A model generated the notes under the pieces. The model made no database searches. It was not told the DNA's origin and worked only from the letters and a program-made list of their open reading frames with translations. This document shows positions 26,226 to 35,120 of a stretch of 64,000 nucleotides of DNA, piece after piece; the stretch's first letter is position 1; every line of letters begins with the position of its first letter. The stretch comes from Kribbella kalugense (GTDB lineage Bacteria; Actinomycetota; Actinomycetes; Propionibacteriales; Kribbellaceae): assembly GCF_004365875.1 (NCBI RefSeq), contig NZ_SODF01000002.1, positions 248,001 to 312,000 of the forward strand. The letters are read 5' to 3'. A program made the translations under genes and the position numbers.

Positions 26226-28202
26226 ATGAAAAGAACAGTGACCATCGAGGTCAAGCAGCTCGACCGCGTGGTGATCCGCTTCGCCGGCGACTCCGGTGAT
26301 GGGATGCAACTCACGGGGGACAGGTTCACAGCGGAAACCGCATCGTTCGGCAATGATCTGTCGACGTTGCCCAACTTCCCAGCCGAGATCCGGGCACCAG
26401 CCGGGACCCTGCCGGGAGTGTCGTCCTTCCAGCTCCACTTCGCCGATCACGACATCCTCACGCCGGGCGACGCGCCCGACGTGCTGATCGCGATGAACCC
26501 GGCGGCCCTGAAGGCGAATCTCAAGGACGTGCCGCGGGGCGCGACGGTGATCGTCGACACCGCGGACTTCACCGCCCGCAACCTGAAGCGGATCGGGTAC
26601 GACGAGAATCCGCTGGAGACCGGCGAGCTCGACGCGTACCACCTGATCCCGCTCAACCTGACCGGTATGACGGTCGAGTCGGTGAAGGAATTCGGGCTGA
26701 CCCGTAAGGACGCGTCCCGGGCGAAGAACATGTACGCGCTCGGCCTGGTGTCCTGGCTGTTCCAGCGGCCGGTCGAGTCGACGATCACGTTCCTGCAGAC
26801 CAAGTTCGCCTCGAAGCCGGACATCCGGGACGCGAACATCGCGGCCTTCCGGGCGGGCTACAACTTCGGTGAGACCGCCGAGGAGTTCTCGGTCCGGTAC
26901 GAGGTGAAGCCGGCCCACATGGCCACCGGCACCTACCGGAACATCTCCGGCAACCTCGCGCTGGCGTACGGCCTGGTGGCAGGCGCTCAACGAGCCGGCC
27001 TGCCGCTGGTCCTCGGTGCGTACCCGATCACCCCGGCATCCGACGTACTGCACGAGCTGTCCAAGCTCAAGCGGTTCAACGTCACCACGATCCAGGCCGA
27101 GGACGAGATCGCCGGTGTCGGCGCCGCCCTGGGCGCGTCGTTCGGTGGTGCGCTCGGCGTGACCACGTCGTCCGGTCCGGGCATCAGCCTGAAGTCCGAG
27201 ACGATCGGTCTCGGCGTGATGCTCGAGCTGCCGCTGGTCGTCTGCGACATCCAGCGCGCCGGTCCCTCGACCGGTATGCCGACCAAGACCGAGCAGGCCG
27301 ACCTGCTGCAGGTGATGTTCGGCCGCAACGGTGAGGCGCCGTTGCCCGTGCTCGCGGCCCAGTCCCCCGCGGACTGCTTCGCGATCGCGATCGAGGCGGC
27401 CCGGATCGCGGTCACCTACCGCACGCCGGTGATCGTGCTGTCCGACGGCTACCTGGCCAACGGTTCCGAGCCGTGGAAGGTCCCGGTGGTGGAGGACCTG
27501 CCGACGATCGAGCCGAACTTCACCCTCGAGCCGAACGCGACCGACGCCAAGGGCGCGCCGACCTACCTCCCGTACCTGCGGGATCCGGAGACCCTGGCCC
27601 GCGCCTGGGCGATCCCGGGCACGCCGAATCTCGATCACCGGATCGGTGGTCTGGAGAAGGAGGACAAGACCGGCAACATCTCCTACGACCCGGCCAACCA
27701 CGACCTGATGATCCGCACCCGGCAGGCGAAGGTGGACGGCATCGCGCGGTCCATCCCGCCGATCGAGGTGGACGACCCGGACGGTACGGCGAACGTGCTG
27801 GTGCTCGGGTGGGGTTCGACGTACGGCCCGATCGGCGCCGGCGTCCGCCGGGTCCGCCAGGTCGGCGGAAAGATCGCGCAGGCGCATCTGCGGCACCTGA
27901 ACCCGTTCCCGTCGAACCTCGGCGACGTGCTGAAGTCCTACGACAAGGTCCTGGTGCCAGAGATGAACCTGGGCCAGCTGGCGATGCTGCTGCGGGCGAA
28001 GTACCTGGTCGACGTCGTCTCCTACGCGCAGGTCCGCGGTATGCCGCTCGGCGCCGCGGAGCTGGCCGAGGTGATCGGCAACCTGGTCGAGGAGACCGCG
28101 GGGATCGACGACGACGCCCGTCATTTGGGCGCGGCGGCTGCCGCCGTCAAGCACGGCGAGGCCCTGAACCAAGAGTTGCACCAGTCGGAGGGAGCACGAT
28201 GA
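26226..28202 (+). CDS. korA: 2-oxoglutarate:ferredoxin oxidoreductase subunit alpha (KorA)
   Basis: Alpha subunit of the enzyme that converts 2-oxoglutarate and CoA to succinyl-CoA and CO2 while reducing ferredoxin. The 658-residue protein is a fusion of gamma and alpha domains, as in actinobacterial KorA. The gamma part starts with VVIRFAGDSGDGMQLTGDRF; the alpha part includes LGAYPITPASDVLHELSKLKRFNVTTIQAEDEIAGVGAALGASFGG. ATG 26226 (MKRTVTIEVKQ) is preferred; TTG at 26184 would add 14 residues. It overlaps korB by four bases (ATGA). The enzyme gives an oxygen-tolerant bypass of 2-oxoglutarate dehydrogenase in relatives. Confidence 0.95.
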   Translation: MKRTVTIEVKQLDRVVIRFAGDSGDGMQLTGDRFTAETASFGNDLSTLPNFPAEIRAPAGTLPGVSSFQLHFADHDILTPGDAPDVLIAMNPAALKANLKDVPRGATVIVDTADFTARNLKRIGYDENPLETGELDAYHLIPLNLTGMTVESVKEFGLTRKDASRAKNMYALGLVSWLFQRPVESTITFLQTKFASKPDIRDANIAAFRAGYNFGETAEEFSVRYEVKPAHMATGTYRNISGNLALAYGLVAGAQRAGLPLVLGAYPITPASDVLHELSKLKRFNVTTIQAEDEIAGVGAALGASFGGALGVTTSSGPGISLKSETIGLGVMLELPLVVCDIQRAGPSTGMPTKTEQADLLQVMFGRNGEAPLPVLAAQSPADCFAIAIEAARIAVTYRTPVIVLSDGYLANGSEPWKVPVVEDLPTIEPNFTLEPNATDAKGAPTYLPYLRDPETLARAWAIPGTPNLDHRIGGLEKEDKTGNISYDPANHDLMIRTRQAKVDGIARSIPPIEVDDPDGTANVLVLGWGSTYGPIGAGVRRVRQVGGKIAQAHLRHLNPFPSNLGDVLKSYDKVLVPEMNLGQLAMLLRAKYLVDVVSYAQVRGMPLGAAELAEVIGNLVEETAGIDDDARHLGAAAAAVKHGEALNQELHQSEGAR

Positions 28203-29278
28203 GCACGGTCGATCTCGGTCTGCCGAGTCTGCCCGGCGGTCTGAAGGGCGTCCCGGCCGCGACCGAGCCGCAGAACCGCAAGGAGTACGTGTCGGACCAG
28301 GAGGTCCGCTGGTGCCCGGGGTGCGGTGACTACGCCGTACTCGCGGCTTTCCAGGGGTTCCTGCCCGAGCTCGGGATCAAGCGCGAGAACGTCGCGATGG
28401 TGTCCGGTATCGGCTGCTCGTCGCGCTTCCCGTACTACCTGTCGACGTACGGCATGCACTCGATCCACGGCCGCGCGCCGGCGATCGCGACCGGTCTCGC
28501 GGTGTCGCGGCCGGACCTCTCGGTGTGGGTCGTGACCGGTGACGGCGACGCGCTGTCGATCGGCGGCAACCACCTGATCCACACGCTCCGCCGGAACGTG
28601 AACCTGAAGATCCTGCTGTTCAACAACCGGATCTACGGCCTCACCAAGGGTCAGTACTCGCCGACCTCGGAGACCGGCAAGGTCACCAAGTCGACGCCGA
28701 TGGGCTCGGTGGACAACCCGTTCAACCCGGTCTCGCTGGCGCTCGGCGCGGAGGCGACGTTCGTGGCCCGCACGGTCGACTCCGACCGCAAGCACCTCAC
28801 CTCGGTGCTGCGGGCCGCCGCCGAGCACCGCGGTACGTCGTTCGTGGAGATCTACCAGAACTGCCCGATCTTCAACGACAACGCGTTCGACGCGTTCAAG
28901 GACCCGGAGACCCGGGACGACGCGATCATCCCGCTCGTGCACGGCGAGCCGATCCGGTTCGGCACGGACGGACACCTCGGCGTAGTACGCGACGGCTTCG
29001 CGTCTCTCGCCGTACGAGAGGTTGCGGACCTGCCGGGTGGCGAGGCGGATCTCGTCATCCACGATGCGCACACCGAGGACCCGGCGTACGCCTTCGCCCT
29101 GTCCCGGCTGACCGACGCGGGCGTGCTGCACCAGGCTCCGATCGGCATCTTCCGCTCGGTCGAGCGCCCGGCGTACGACGACCTGGTCCGCCAGCAGATC
29201 ACCACCTCCCAGGAAGCCCAAGGCACCGGCGATCTCCAGGCCCTTGTCACCGGCGCCGACACCTGGACCGTCAACTAG
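28199..29278 (+). CDS. korB: 2-oxoglutarate:ferredoxin oxidoreductase subunit beta (KorB)
   Basis: Thiamine-diphosphate-binding subunit partnering KorA. The 359 residues contain the cysteine motif VRWCPGCGDYAVL and SGIGCSSRF, which bind a [4Fe-4S] cluster, and the TPP/Mg motif VTGDGDALSIGGNHLIH with the conserved NNRIYGLTKGQ segment. A further conserved cysteine lies in EIYQNCPIFND. It is co-translated with korA. Its last bases overlap the 3' end of the hydrolase gene on the other strand by eight bases. The reduced ferredoxin it makes could feed nitrogen or sulfur reactions, or the nearby NuoEFG-less complex I (inference). Confidence 0.96.
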   Translation: MSTVDLGLPSLPGGLKGVPAATEPQNRKEYVSDQEVRWCPGCGDYAVLAAFQGFLPELGIKRENVAMVSGIGCSSRFPYYLSTYGMHSIHGRAPAIATGLAVSRPDLSVWVVTGDGDALSIGGNHLIHTLRRNVNLKILLFNNRIYGLTKGQYSPTSETGKVTKSTPMGSVDNPFNPVSLALGAEATFVARTVDSDRKHLTSVLRAAAEHRGTSFVEIYQNCPIFNDNAFDAFKDPETRDDAIIPLVHGEPIRFGTDGHLGVVRDGFASLAVREVADLPGGEADLVIHDAHTEDPAYAFALSRLTDAGVLHQAPIGIFRSVERPAYDDLVRQQITTSQEAQGTGDLQALVTGADTWTVN

Positions 29279-30020
29279 CGAGGAACTCCCGGACGACTTT
29301 CTGGAAGCCGTCCGGGTCCTCCAACCACGGGTAGTGCCCGACACCGTCGAGCACTACCCGTTCTGCATTGGGCAACGCCGCCAGCAAGGTGTCGGTGACG
29401 TACGGCGGCCGCAGGTCCTCCGCGCCATGCACCAACAACGTCGGTACGACGACCCGCCCGCAGCGCCCCGCCCGGTCCGGCACTGCCTTCAACTCGGCGA
29501 GCAACGCGTCCGCACAAACCCGATTGGGCTCGAACCAGGGCGTGTTCAACCGCCGGGAGGAGTCCAACGCGGTGGCCCGGTCGGCGAGGTTCACGGAGAT
29601 CTGCGCGATCCACGGATCCTCCTCCGGAGTCTCGGCGAGGATCTCGGCGACCCGGGCGCGATAGTCGGCCGGCGGACCGTCGAGGCCGACCGATGACACC
29701 AGCACCAAGCGGGACACGGCCTCGGGGTGTGCTTGCGCATACTCCAGGGCCAGCGACGCTCCCCAGGAGTGTCCGATGACGATGCACGGCTCGGGGCCCG
29801 CGACTGTGGCCAGGTCGGCGACGAAGCGGGCGAGGGTGTACGGGCCGCGGCGGTCCGAGCGGCCGCAGCCTCGCTGGTCCCACCTGTGCAGCGTGAATCC
29901 GGGAAGCGACAGGTCGTGGAACACGTCCCACCACCCCGGACCGCCATGCACCAGAACGACGGATGGGCCGTCGCCGCTGACGTCGGTCCACAGGCGACAG
30001 CCATCGTCGGTGGTCAGCAT
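29271..30020 (-). CDS. Alpha/beta hydrolase (proline iminopeptidase-like)
   Basis: Hydrolase of 249 residues. It has the HGGPG oxyanion motif (VVLVHGGPGWWDVF), then LHRWDQRGCGRSDRRGPY, the serine nucleophile elbow VIGHSWGASLALEYAQAHP, and the catalytic His in GVGHYPWLEDP. HGGPG with DQRGCGRS is characteristic of the proline-iminopeptidase (S33) group, though many members act on other small esters or amides. The start is ATG at 30020, four bases after the stop of the serine hydrolase gene, so the two are in one operon. The substrate is unknown. Confidence 0.88.
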   Translation of the reverse strand: MLTTDDGCRLWTDVSGDGPSVVLVHGGPGWWDVFHDLSLPGFTLHRWDQRGCGRSDRRGPYTLARFVADLATVAGPEPCIVIGHSWGASLALEYAQAHPEAVSRLVLVSSVGLDGPPADYRARVAEILAETPEEDPWIAQISVNLADRATALDSSRRLNTPWFEPNRVCADALLAELKAVPDRAGRCGRVVVPTLLVHGAEDLRPPYVTDTLLAALPNAERVVLDGVGHYPWLEDPDGFQKVVREFLAS

Positions 30021-30024
30021 GACG

Positions 30025-31179
30025 TCAGTCGTCCAGTGACGCGTAGACGGCAGCTCGCAGTTCGCGGCGGATGGGGTAGCTGGCGGACGGTCGGAGTTGG
30101 GTGAGGAAGAGGACGGCGAGCTCGTCGGCCGGGGAGACGAAGAACGCGGTCGAGGCCATGCCGCCCCAGAAATACTCGCCGGGTGTACCGATGGTTTGCG
30201 CCACGGTCGGATCGAGCAGCACACCGAACCCGAGCCCGAAGCCCTGACCGGCTCGCTTCGTCTCACCGCCGAAGTCGGTGAATGCCGCGAGGTCCTGACC
30301 GCCGGGCAGGTGGTTCGCTGTCATGAACCGCAGCGTGCGCGACCCGATGATCCGGGTCCCGTCGAGCGAACCGCCACCGGCGAGCATCCGCGTGAACCGC
30401 AGGTAGTCCCCCGCCGTCGACACCAGCCCGGCCACCCCGGACAAGAAGGTCCGCGGCCGGCCGTACGCACTCGTCTCCGGATCATCGGTCAGCGTGAACC
30501 CACTGTCGTCGTACCCGTAGCAGGCCGCGAACCGGGAAATGCTTGCCTCTGGCACCGAAAAACCGGTGTCGGTCATGCCGAGCGGTTCGAAGATGCGGGT
30601 TCGCAAGTACTCGTCCAGCGGTTGCCCGCCGATCACTTCGCACAGCAGGCCGACGAGATCCGTGGAGATCCCATAGATCCAGCGGGTGCCGGGATCCGCC
30701 TGCAACGGCAGGCCGGCCAGGCGTCCCGGCAGCTCGGACAGCGGTGCGTCCGAATCCATCCCGGTCAGCCCGGCTTCCTGGTAGAGCAGATTGACCGGAT
30801 GCTTGCCCTTCGACGCCGCGAGGCCTGAGGTGTGCATCAGCAGATCTCGCACGGTCATCTCGCGACCGGAGTCCCGCAGGCCACCGTCGTCGTACACCTT
30901 CGGCCGCCCCAGCGCGGGCAGGTACTTCACCACCGGATCGTCGAGCTGGAAGCGTCCTTCCTCGTAGAGTTGCATCAGCCCGAGACTCACGATCGGCTTG
31001 GTCATCGAGTAGATCCGGAAGATCGTGTCCGCGGTCATCGGGCGATCGCGCTCGACGTCCGCACGCCCGTACACGTCGAAAAGCACGACCTCGTCCCGGT
31101 GCGCGACCACCGTGACGGTGCCCGGGAACCGACCGTCGTCGACGTACCGCCGGACCAGTGCCGCCACCTTCTGCACCAC
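30025..31179 (-). CDS. Serine hydrolase, class C beta-lactamase family
   Basis: Penicillin-binding-protein-like hydrolase of 384 residues. The nucleophile motif SxxK is at residues 58-61 (IYSMTKPIVSLGLMQ), and a tyrosine motif is likely in RWIYGISTDLVG. The C-terminal part contains GFGLGFGVLLDP and an FFVSPADELAVLFLTQ stretch typical of EstB/LACTB-like esterases. No signal peptide is seen, so it is probably a cytoplasmic esterase or peptidase and not a resistance lactamase. It precedes the proline-iminopeptidase-like gene by four bases. Confidence 0.88.
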   Translation of the reverse strand: MVQKVAALVRRYVDDGRFPGTVTVVAHRDEVVLFDVYGRADVERDRPMTADTIFRIYSMTKPIVSLGLMQLYEEGRFQLDDPVVKYLPALGRPKVYDDGGLRDSGREMTVRDLLMHTSGLAASKGKHPVNLLYQEAGLTGMDSDAPLSELPGRLAGLPLQADPGTRWIYGISTDLVGLLCEVIGGQPLDEYLRTRIFEPLGMTDTGFSVPEASISRFAACYGYDDSGFTLTDDPETSAYGRPRTFLSGVAGLVSTAGDYLRFTRMLAGGGSLDGTRIIGSRTLRFMTANHLPGGQDLAAFTDFGGETKRAGQGFGLGFGVLLDPTVAQTIGTPGEYFWGGMASTAFFVSPADELAVLFLTQLRPSASYPIRRELRAAVYASLDD

Positions 31180-31227
31180 GACCTCCTGTAGTGTCTACTT
31201 CAGAGGATCCGATCTCTGTCGCAAATA

Positions 31228-31872
31228 TTACACGAAGTTGAGCAGACTCTGTCCCACGGTGCGATTCAGGTGGCGCGCCGCTAACCCGGCACGCTGTGCC
31301 CCCAGCACATCCACCTCCAGGTTGTCCCCGATCATCAGCACGTCGGCGGGGTCGGCGCCCAGGGCTTCGCAGGTTCGCAGATAGGTCTCGGGGGCGGGTT
31401 TGCTGATGCCCAGGAACTCCGAGGTGCAGACGACGTCGACCAGGTCAGCGAGGCCGATCGCCGCCAGTTTCGCGTTCTGCTGCTTCGTGCTGCCGTTGGT
31501 GAGCACGCCGATTCGCAATCCGTTGCTGTGGGCAACTTCCAGCGCCGGGCGGGCATCCGGGAACGCGGTCCAGCTGCCCTGGTAGTGGCCGAGGTAACCG
31601 GTGAACAACTCGTCCAGCTCCGCGTCGGTCGGCGGGACCGGGTGATCGATCAGCGGCAGGAACTCGCGCAGCCGAGCGCGGCGCTGGCCTTGGTGGGTGA
31701 GCTCCCTGGCCAGATAAGCGTTGTAGACGCGCTCTTCGATCGCGAACCATTGCGCTACCAGCTCGTCGGACGCTATCCCGCCGAGCTCGGGAACCCACGT
31801 GCGGACTGCGTACGTCGCCGACGCGGTGTGGTCGAACAGGGTGTTGTCGAGGTCGAAGATGATCGCCTTCAT
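31228..31872 (-). CDS. HAD-superfamily hydrolase
   Basis: Phosphatase-like protein of 214 residues. The HAD motifs are in place: FDLDNTLFDH near the start (nucleophile Asp 7, acid Asp 9), LTNGSTKQQNAKL (Ser/Thr motif), the lysine in SEFLGISKPAPETYL, and GDNLEVDVLGAQRAG. The cap region lies between the first two motifs, as in the YjjG/pyrimidine 5'-nucleotidase and haloacid dehalogenase-like groups. The start at ATG 31872 overlaps the stop of the FMN oxidase gene (ATGA), so the two are coupled. The substrate is not clear. Confidence 0.9.
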   Translation of the reverse strand: MKAIIFDLDNTLFDHTASATYAVRTWVPELGGIASDELVAQWFAIEERVYNAYLARELTHQGQRRARLREFLPLIDHPVPPTDAELDELFTGYLGHYQGSWTAFPDARPALEVAHSNGLRIGVLTNGSTKQQNAKLAAIGLADLVDVVCTSEFLGISKPAPETYLRTCEALGADPADVLMIGDNLEVDVLGAQRAGLAARHLNRTVGQSLLNFV

Positions 31873-33020
31873 GCGCGGACCACCGAGTCGCGGTTCAGCT
31901 CGCGATGGTTCGCGTACCCGGACAGCGCCAGCGTCAGATCGAGTTCGGCCAGGAAGCAGCGAAGTACATGCTCGACGCCTGCCTGGCCTGCCAACGCCAG
32001 GCCGTAGAGCAGAGGGCGGCCGAGGAGAATCGCCTTCGCGCCAAGGGCCAGCGCCTTCGCTGCGTCCGCGCCGGTTCGTACGCCGGAGTCGAAGAGGACT
32101 GTGAGTTGCTCGCCGACCGCATCGGCGATCGCGGGCAGTGCATCCAGAGAGGCGACCGCGCCGTCGACCTGGCGACCGCCGTGGTTCGAGACCACGATCC
32201 CGTCGACCCCGTGCTCGGCCGCGACCTTTGCGTCCTCGACCGCGGTGATGCCCTTGAGCACGATCGGGCCGTCCCAGTTGTCGCGCAGGAACGAGAGGTC
32301 GTCCCAGGCCAACCCGACGTTCGGGAACATCTGTGCCCAGTGCATCACCGCCGCGCCGGGATCCTCGGCGATCGGCTTGGCCAGCTTCGCCTGGAAGGCC
32401 GGGTCGCTGAAGTAGTTCGCCAGCCCCTCCCCCTTCAGGAACGGGAGGAACCCGCGGTCCAGGTCGGCCGGCCGCCAGCCGATCGTCCCGGTGTCCAGGG
32501 TGACGACGAGTACGGCGTACCCCGCGGCCTTGGCGCGTTCCAGGAAGCTGAGGCAGACGTCGCGGTCGGTCGGGTAGTACAGCTGGAACCACTTGTTGCT
32601 CGCCTCGATCTGCTCGATCGCGTGGCTCGCCTGGGTCGAGTGCGTGTAGGTCAGGCCGAGGGTGTCGGCGGCCCGTGCCGTGGCCAGCTCGCCGTCCGGG
32701 TGCGCGAGGGTCTGCACACCGATCGGCGCGACCATGACCGGCGCGGGCATCGCCGTACCGAGGATCGTGCAGGACAGGTCACGTTCGGTGCTGCCCCGGA
32801 GCATCCGCGGTGCCAGGCGCCACCGGTCGAACGCCGCCTGGTTCGCCCGCGCCGTCGCCCCGCTACCGGCGCTCGGAACGATGTACCCCATCGCTTCCAC
32901 CGGGAGCTTCCCGGCCGCCTGCGACTCCAGCCGGGCCAGGTCGGTGGTGATCTCCGGCGTTATCCCCTGCAACATTCCCTGCAGGTAGATCTGCAACTGG
33001 TAGTCCCCGAAGTTGGCCAT
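31869..33020 (-). CDS. FMN-dependent alpha-hydroxy-acid oxidase (lactate 2-monooxygenase-like)
   Basis: FMN enzyme of 383 residues. It has the catalytic SNHGGRQVDGAVASLDALP segment with the active-site His and Arg, and the phosphate-binding FDSGVRTGADAAKALALGAKAILLGRPLL. Its long loop region (FLPFLKGEGLANYFSDPAFQAKL) resembles lactate 2-monooxygenase more than short glycolate oxidases. The likely reaction is oxidation of L-lactate or a related 2-hydroxy acid. ATG 33020 is chosen; a GTG at 33035 is possible. The first 158 bases overlap the end of the acyltransferase-like gene on the same strand in another frame. Confidence 0.88.
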   Translation of the reverse strand: MANFGDYQLQIYLQGMLQGITPEITTDLARLESQAAGKLPVEAMGYIVPSAGSGATARANQAAFDRWRLAPRMLRGSTERDLSCTILGTAMPAPVMVAPIGVQTLAHPDGELATARAADTLGLTYTHSTQASHAIEQIEASNKWFQLYYPTDRDVCLSFLERAKAAGYAVLVVTLDTGTIGWRPADLDRGFLPFLKGEGLANYFSDPAFQAKLAKPIAEDPGAAVMHWAQMFPNVGLAWDDLSFLRDNWDGPIVLKGITAVEDAKVAAEHGVDGIVVSNHGGRQVDGAVASLDALPAIADAVGEQLTVLFDSGVRTGADAAKALALGAKAILLGRPLLYGLALAGQAGVEHVLRCFLAELDLTLALSGYANHRELNRDSVVRA

Positions 33021-34398
33021 GCCGGATGCTTTCACGCCGACCGCGCGACCTCAACCGCACCAGCCCGGCCAGCGCCACCAGGCCGCACAGCCACGCGAAC
33101 CAGTCACCCCAGGCGGTGTAGAGAGTACGGTCGATGCCCGGCCGCAGCTCACCGACAAGGAGAGCAGGGCCCGTGGTTTCCTTGACAATCCGACCGTTGG
33201 CGTCGGTCAAGGTCAGGCGGCCCTGAGCGCCGGCCCGGGCGATCGGGATGCCGTTCTCGATCCCGCGAAGCAGGGCCATCCGACTGTGCAACCAGCCGTC
33301 GTTCTCGAAGTCGAGCGCCGGCACGAGCAACAGAGATGTGTCGAGCTGGCCGTACTGGCGGCCAAGCGCCGGAAAGTCCATGTCCTTGCAGATCATCAAG
33401 CCCCACGAGTGGTACGTCGCGAGCTGGTCACCCGGCGTGTAGGGCTCAATTCCAGGGATCAAGTGGTGTTTGTCGTACGCCGTTGGCGCGGCACCGTCCG
33501 GGTGGAAGATCAAGGCTCGGTTGTGATCACCGTCGCCGAGCACGGTGAGGCCGACCACGAGCTCGATCTTGTTGCTGGTGGCAAGTGTCTGGAACTGCTG
33601 GGAGAGTTGCGGCAGCGCGGTCGTCTTGACGTCGATGATCTTCTCCGGCAGCAGGACGATCTTCGCGCCGGCTCGAGCGGCGTCGGTAATCATCGGGCGA
33701 TAGCGGTCCAGGATCGCTGGTCCGGCCGCATTCGGCCAGCCTGCATCATCGGCCCCTTCGGCAGCCAGTACGGCGATCTTGACCGGCTGACTCTCCGGCG
33801 TTCCGTGCAGCCGGACCACGCCGTACAGGCAGGTGCCAGCGGCAACCAAGACCAGTACGCCGACGAGCATCACCTTGCGCGCGGCAAGTACCGCGGCCGG
33901 GAGGAGCAACAGGAAGCTCAGTCCCCACGGCCCGGTCAGCGACACGATCTGGTTGATCGGGGCAACTTCCGTCTGTGTGTACGCGAGGCTCGTGAAAGCA
34001 CCATGCGGCGAGACAGTCGCGATCAGATAGTCGAGCGCGGCCCACAAGGCCGGCGCCGCGAACGCCGCGATCACTGGATGCCCGCGCACAACCAGTCCTC
34101 TGAAGAGCAACACAGTGAGCGTAAACACGCCTGCCAGCAACAGCAGGAACGCCAGTGCGATCACCGGCAGTTCGAGATCATTGAGCAGATACCGCACGAG
34201 GTTGGAAAGCCCCAGAAGCCAACCGATAAAGGCGGTCAGCGCCGCCGCACCCGGCCGGAGCCGAGTCGCAACGAAGAAGACCGGGATGGGCGCGAGCCAG
34301 GTCAGCGCGGGTATCGCGTGCAGGCCGGAACCGAAGTACAACAAGACTCCGGTAGCGAGTGCCGCCGCAAGCGCCACCCACTTAGATACGTAGTTCAT
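32863..34398 (-). CDS. Apolipoprotein N-acyltransferase-like protein with aberrant C-terminus
   Basis: Membrane acyltransferase-like protein of 511 residues as read. Six or more N-terminal helices precede a nitrilase-type domain with the Glu-Lys-Cys triad (VLLPEKII, YDKHHLIPGIE, LMICKDMDFP), as in Lnt, which adds the third acyl chain to lipoproteins. A final helix (WFAWLCGLVALAGLVRL) should end the protein. Instead the frame runs 170 bases into the oxidase gene, adding about 55 residues of low-complexity sequence. In the neighbouring frame a TGA stands at 33032-33034, so a one-base loss is suspected. It overlaps the TetR gene by 17 bases. Confidence 0.75.
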   Translation of the reverse strand: MNYVSKWVALAAALATGVLLYFGSGLHAIPALTWLAPIPVFFVATRLRPGAAALTAFIGWLLGLSNLVRYLLNDLELPVIALAFLLLLAGVFTLTVLLFRGLVVRGHPVIAAFAAPALWAALDYLIATVSPHGAFTSLAYTQTEVAPINQIVSLTGPWGLSFLLLLPAAVLAARKVMLVGVLVLVAAGTCLYGVVRLHGTPESQPVKIAVLAAEGADDAGWPNAAGPAILDRYRPMITDAARAGAKIVLLPEKIIDVKTTALPQLSQQFQTLATSNKIELVVGLTVLGDGDHNRALIFHPDGAAPTAYDKHHLIPGIEPYTPGDQLATYHSWGLMICKDMDFPALGRQYGQLDTSLLLVPALDFENDGWLHSRMALLRGIENGIPIARAGAQGRLTLTDANGRIVKETTGPALLVGELRPGIDRTLYTAWGDWFAWLCGLVALAGLVRLRSRGRRESIRHGQLRGLPVADLPAGNVAGDNAGDHHRPGPAGVAGGREAPGGSDGVHRSERR

Positions 34399-34957
34399 TG
34401 ATCATCCTTTCGCCCAGCCGTAGGCACAGAGCGCGGAAGTCGGCCTCGGGCATGCCGATCCGGTCGCCGTGGTAGAGCTGGATCAGGCCGTGCAGGAGAG
34501 CGGCGAACAGCAGGCTGGTTTCCCAGACGTCGTCGTCGCCGCGGAAAAGGTGCTGCTCGACGCCGGCCGTGACCGCGTCGGCGACCAGGTTGAGCGTGGG
34601 CGACTTGCGGGCCCGGAAGTCCGCCGGGAACCTCCGCGCCTGGTCGCGCCGTTCGGTGAACATGTAGTCGTAGAGCCGGGGCTGCCCGAGCGCGAAGTCG
34701 ACGTGATCGACCAGCATCTCCCGCATTCGTGCATCCGCTGCGGCGGGTCGTTCCGCCGACTCCCAGCGCCGCACCAGCTCGACGAACGCGGCGTCGGCGA
34801 TCGCGTTCAGCAACGTCTCGCGGTCCGGGAAGTACTGGTAGATCGCCATCGGCGTGATGCCGACCGCGGCCGCCACCTTCCGCATCGAGACCCCACTCGC
34901 ACCGTGCTCGGTCAGCAGGTACGTCGCCGCGGCGGTAATCCGGTCCTTCGTCGTCAT
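34382..34957 (-). CDS. TetR-family transcriptional regulator
   Basis: Repressor-type regulator of 191 residues. The N-terminal helix-turn-helix is typical: RITAAATYLLTEHGASGVSMRKVAAAVGITPMAIYQYFPDRETLL. The rest is a helical ligand-binding part. The start is ATG at 34957; a longer frame to 35236 runs into the divergent promoter. A perfect palindrome at 34980-34996, 22 bases upstream, is the likely operator controlling this gene and the divergent membrane-protein/MFS genes. The Lnt-like gene follows with a 17-base overlap, so it is probably co-transcribed. Confidence 0.92.
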   Translation of the reverse strand: MTTKDRITAAATYLLTEHGASGVSMRKVAAAVGITPMAIYQYFPDRETLLNAIADAAFVELVRRWESAERPAAADARMREMLVDHVDFALGQPRLYDYMFTERRDQARRFPADFRARKSPTLNLVADAVTAGVEQHLFRGDDDVWETSLLFAALLHGLIQLYHGDRIGMPEADFRALCLRLGERMINELRI

Positions 34958-34979
34958 GACGACCATTAAAGACGCATTC

Positions 34980-34996
34980 CCTATACGCCGTATAGG
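34980..34996. promoter_or_regulatory. TetR operator palindrome
   Basis: CCTATACG-C-CGTATAGG is a perfect 17-base palindrome with eight-base arms. It stands between the divergent TetR gene (start 34957) and the membrane-protein gene (start 35121). Sequence, symmetry and position fit an operator for the adjacent TetR protein. Confidence 0.8.
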
Positions 34997-35120
34997 CAGA
35001 ATAACCCTGGTCGAACCCTGAGCTATGACATCCGTCAGGTCCGGGGCCGTACGTCCGTCAGCGCAGGATCCGGACGGATCGCATCCGTACGACCGCCCCG
35101 CGGCCAGGAGAGTTGTGGAC

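Noticed and set aside
26133-28181. Open frame of 682 codons on the minus strand
   Set aside because: It is antisense to korA, whose domains are unmistakable.
30025-31179. Class C beta-lactamase as a resistance gene
   Set aside because: It has SxxK but no signal peptide and lacks a clear YxN motif; an intracellular esterase is more likely.
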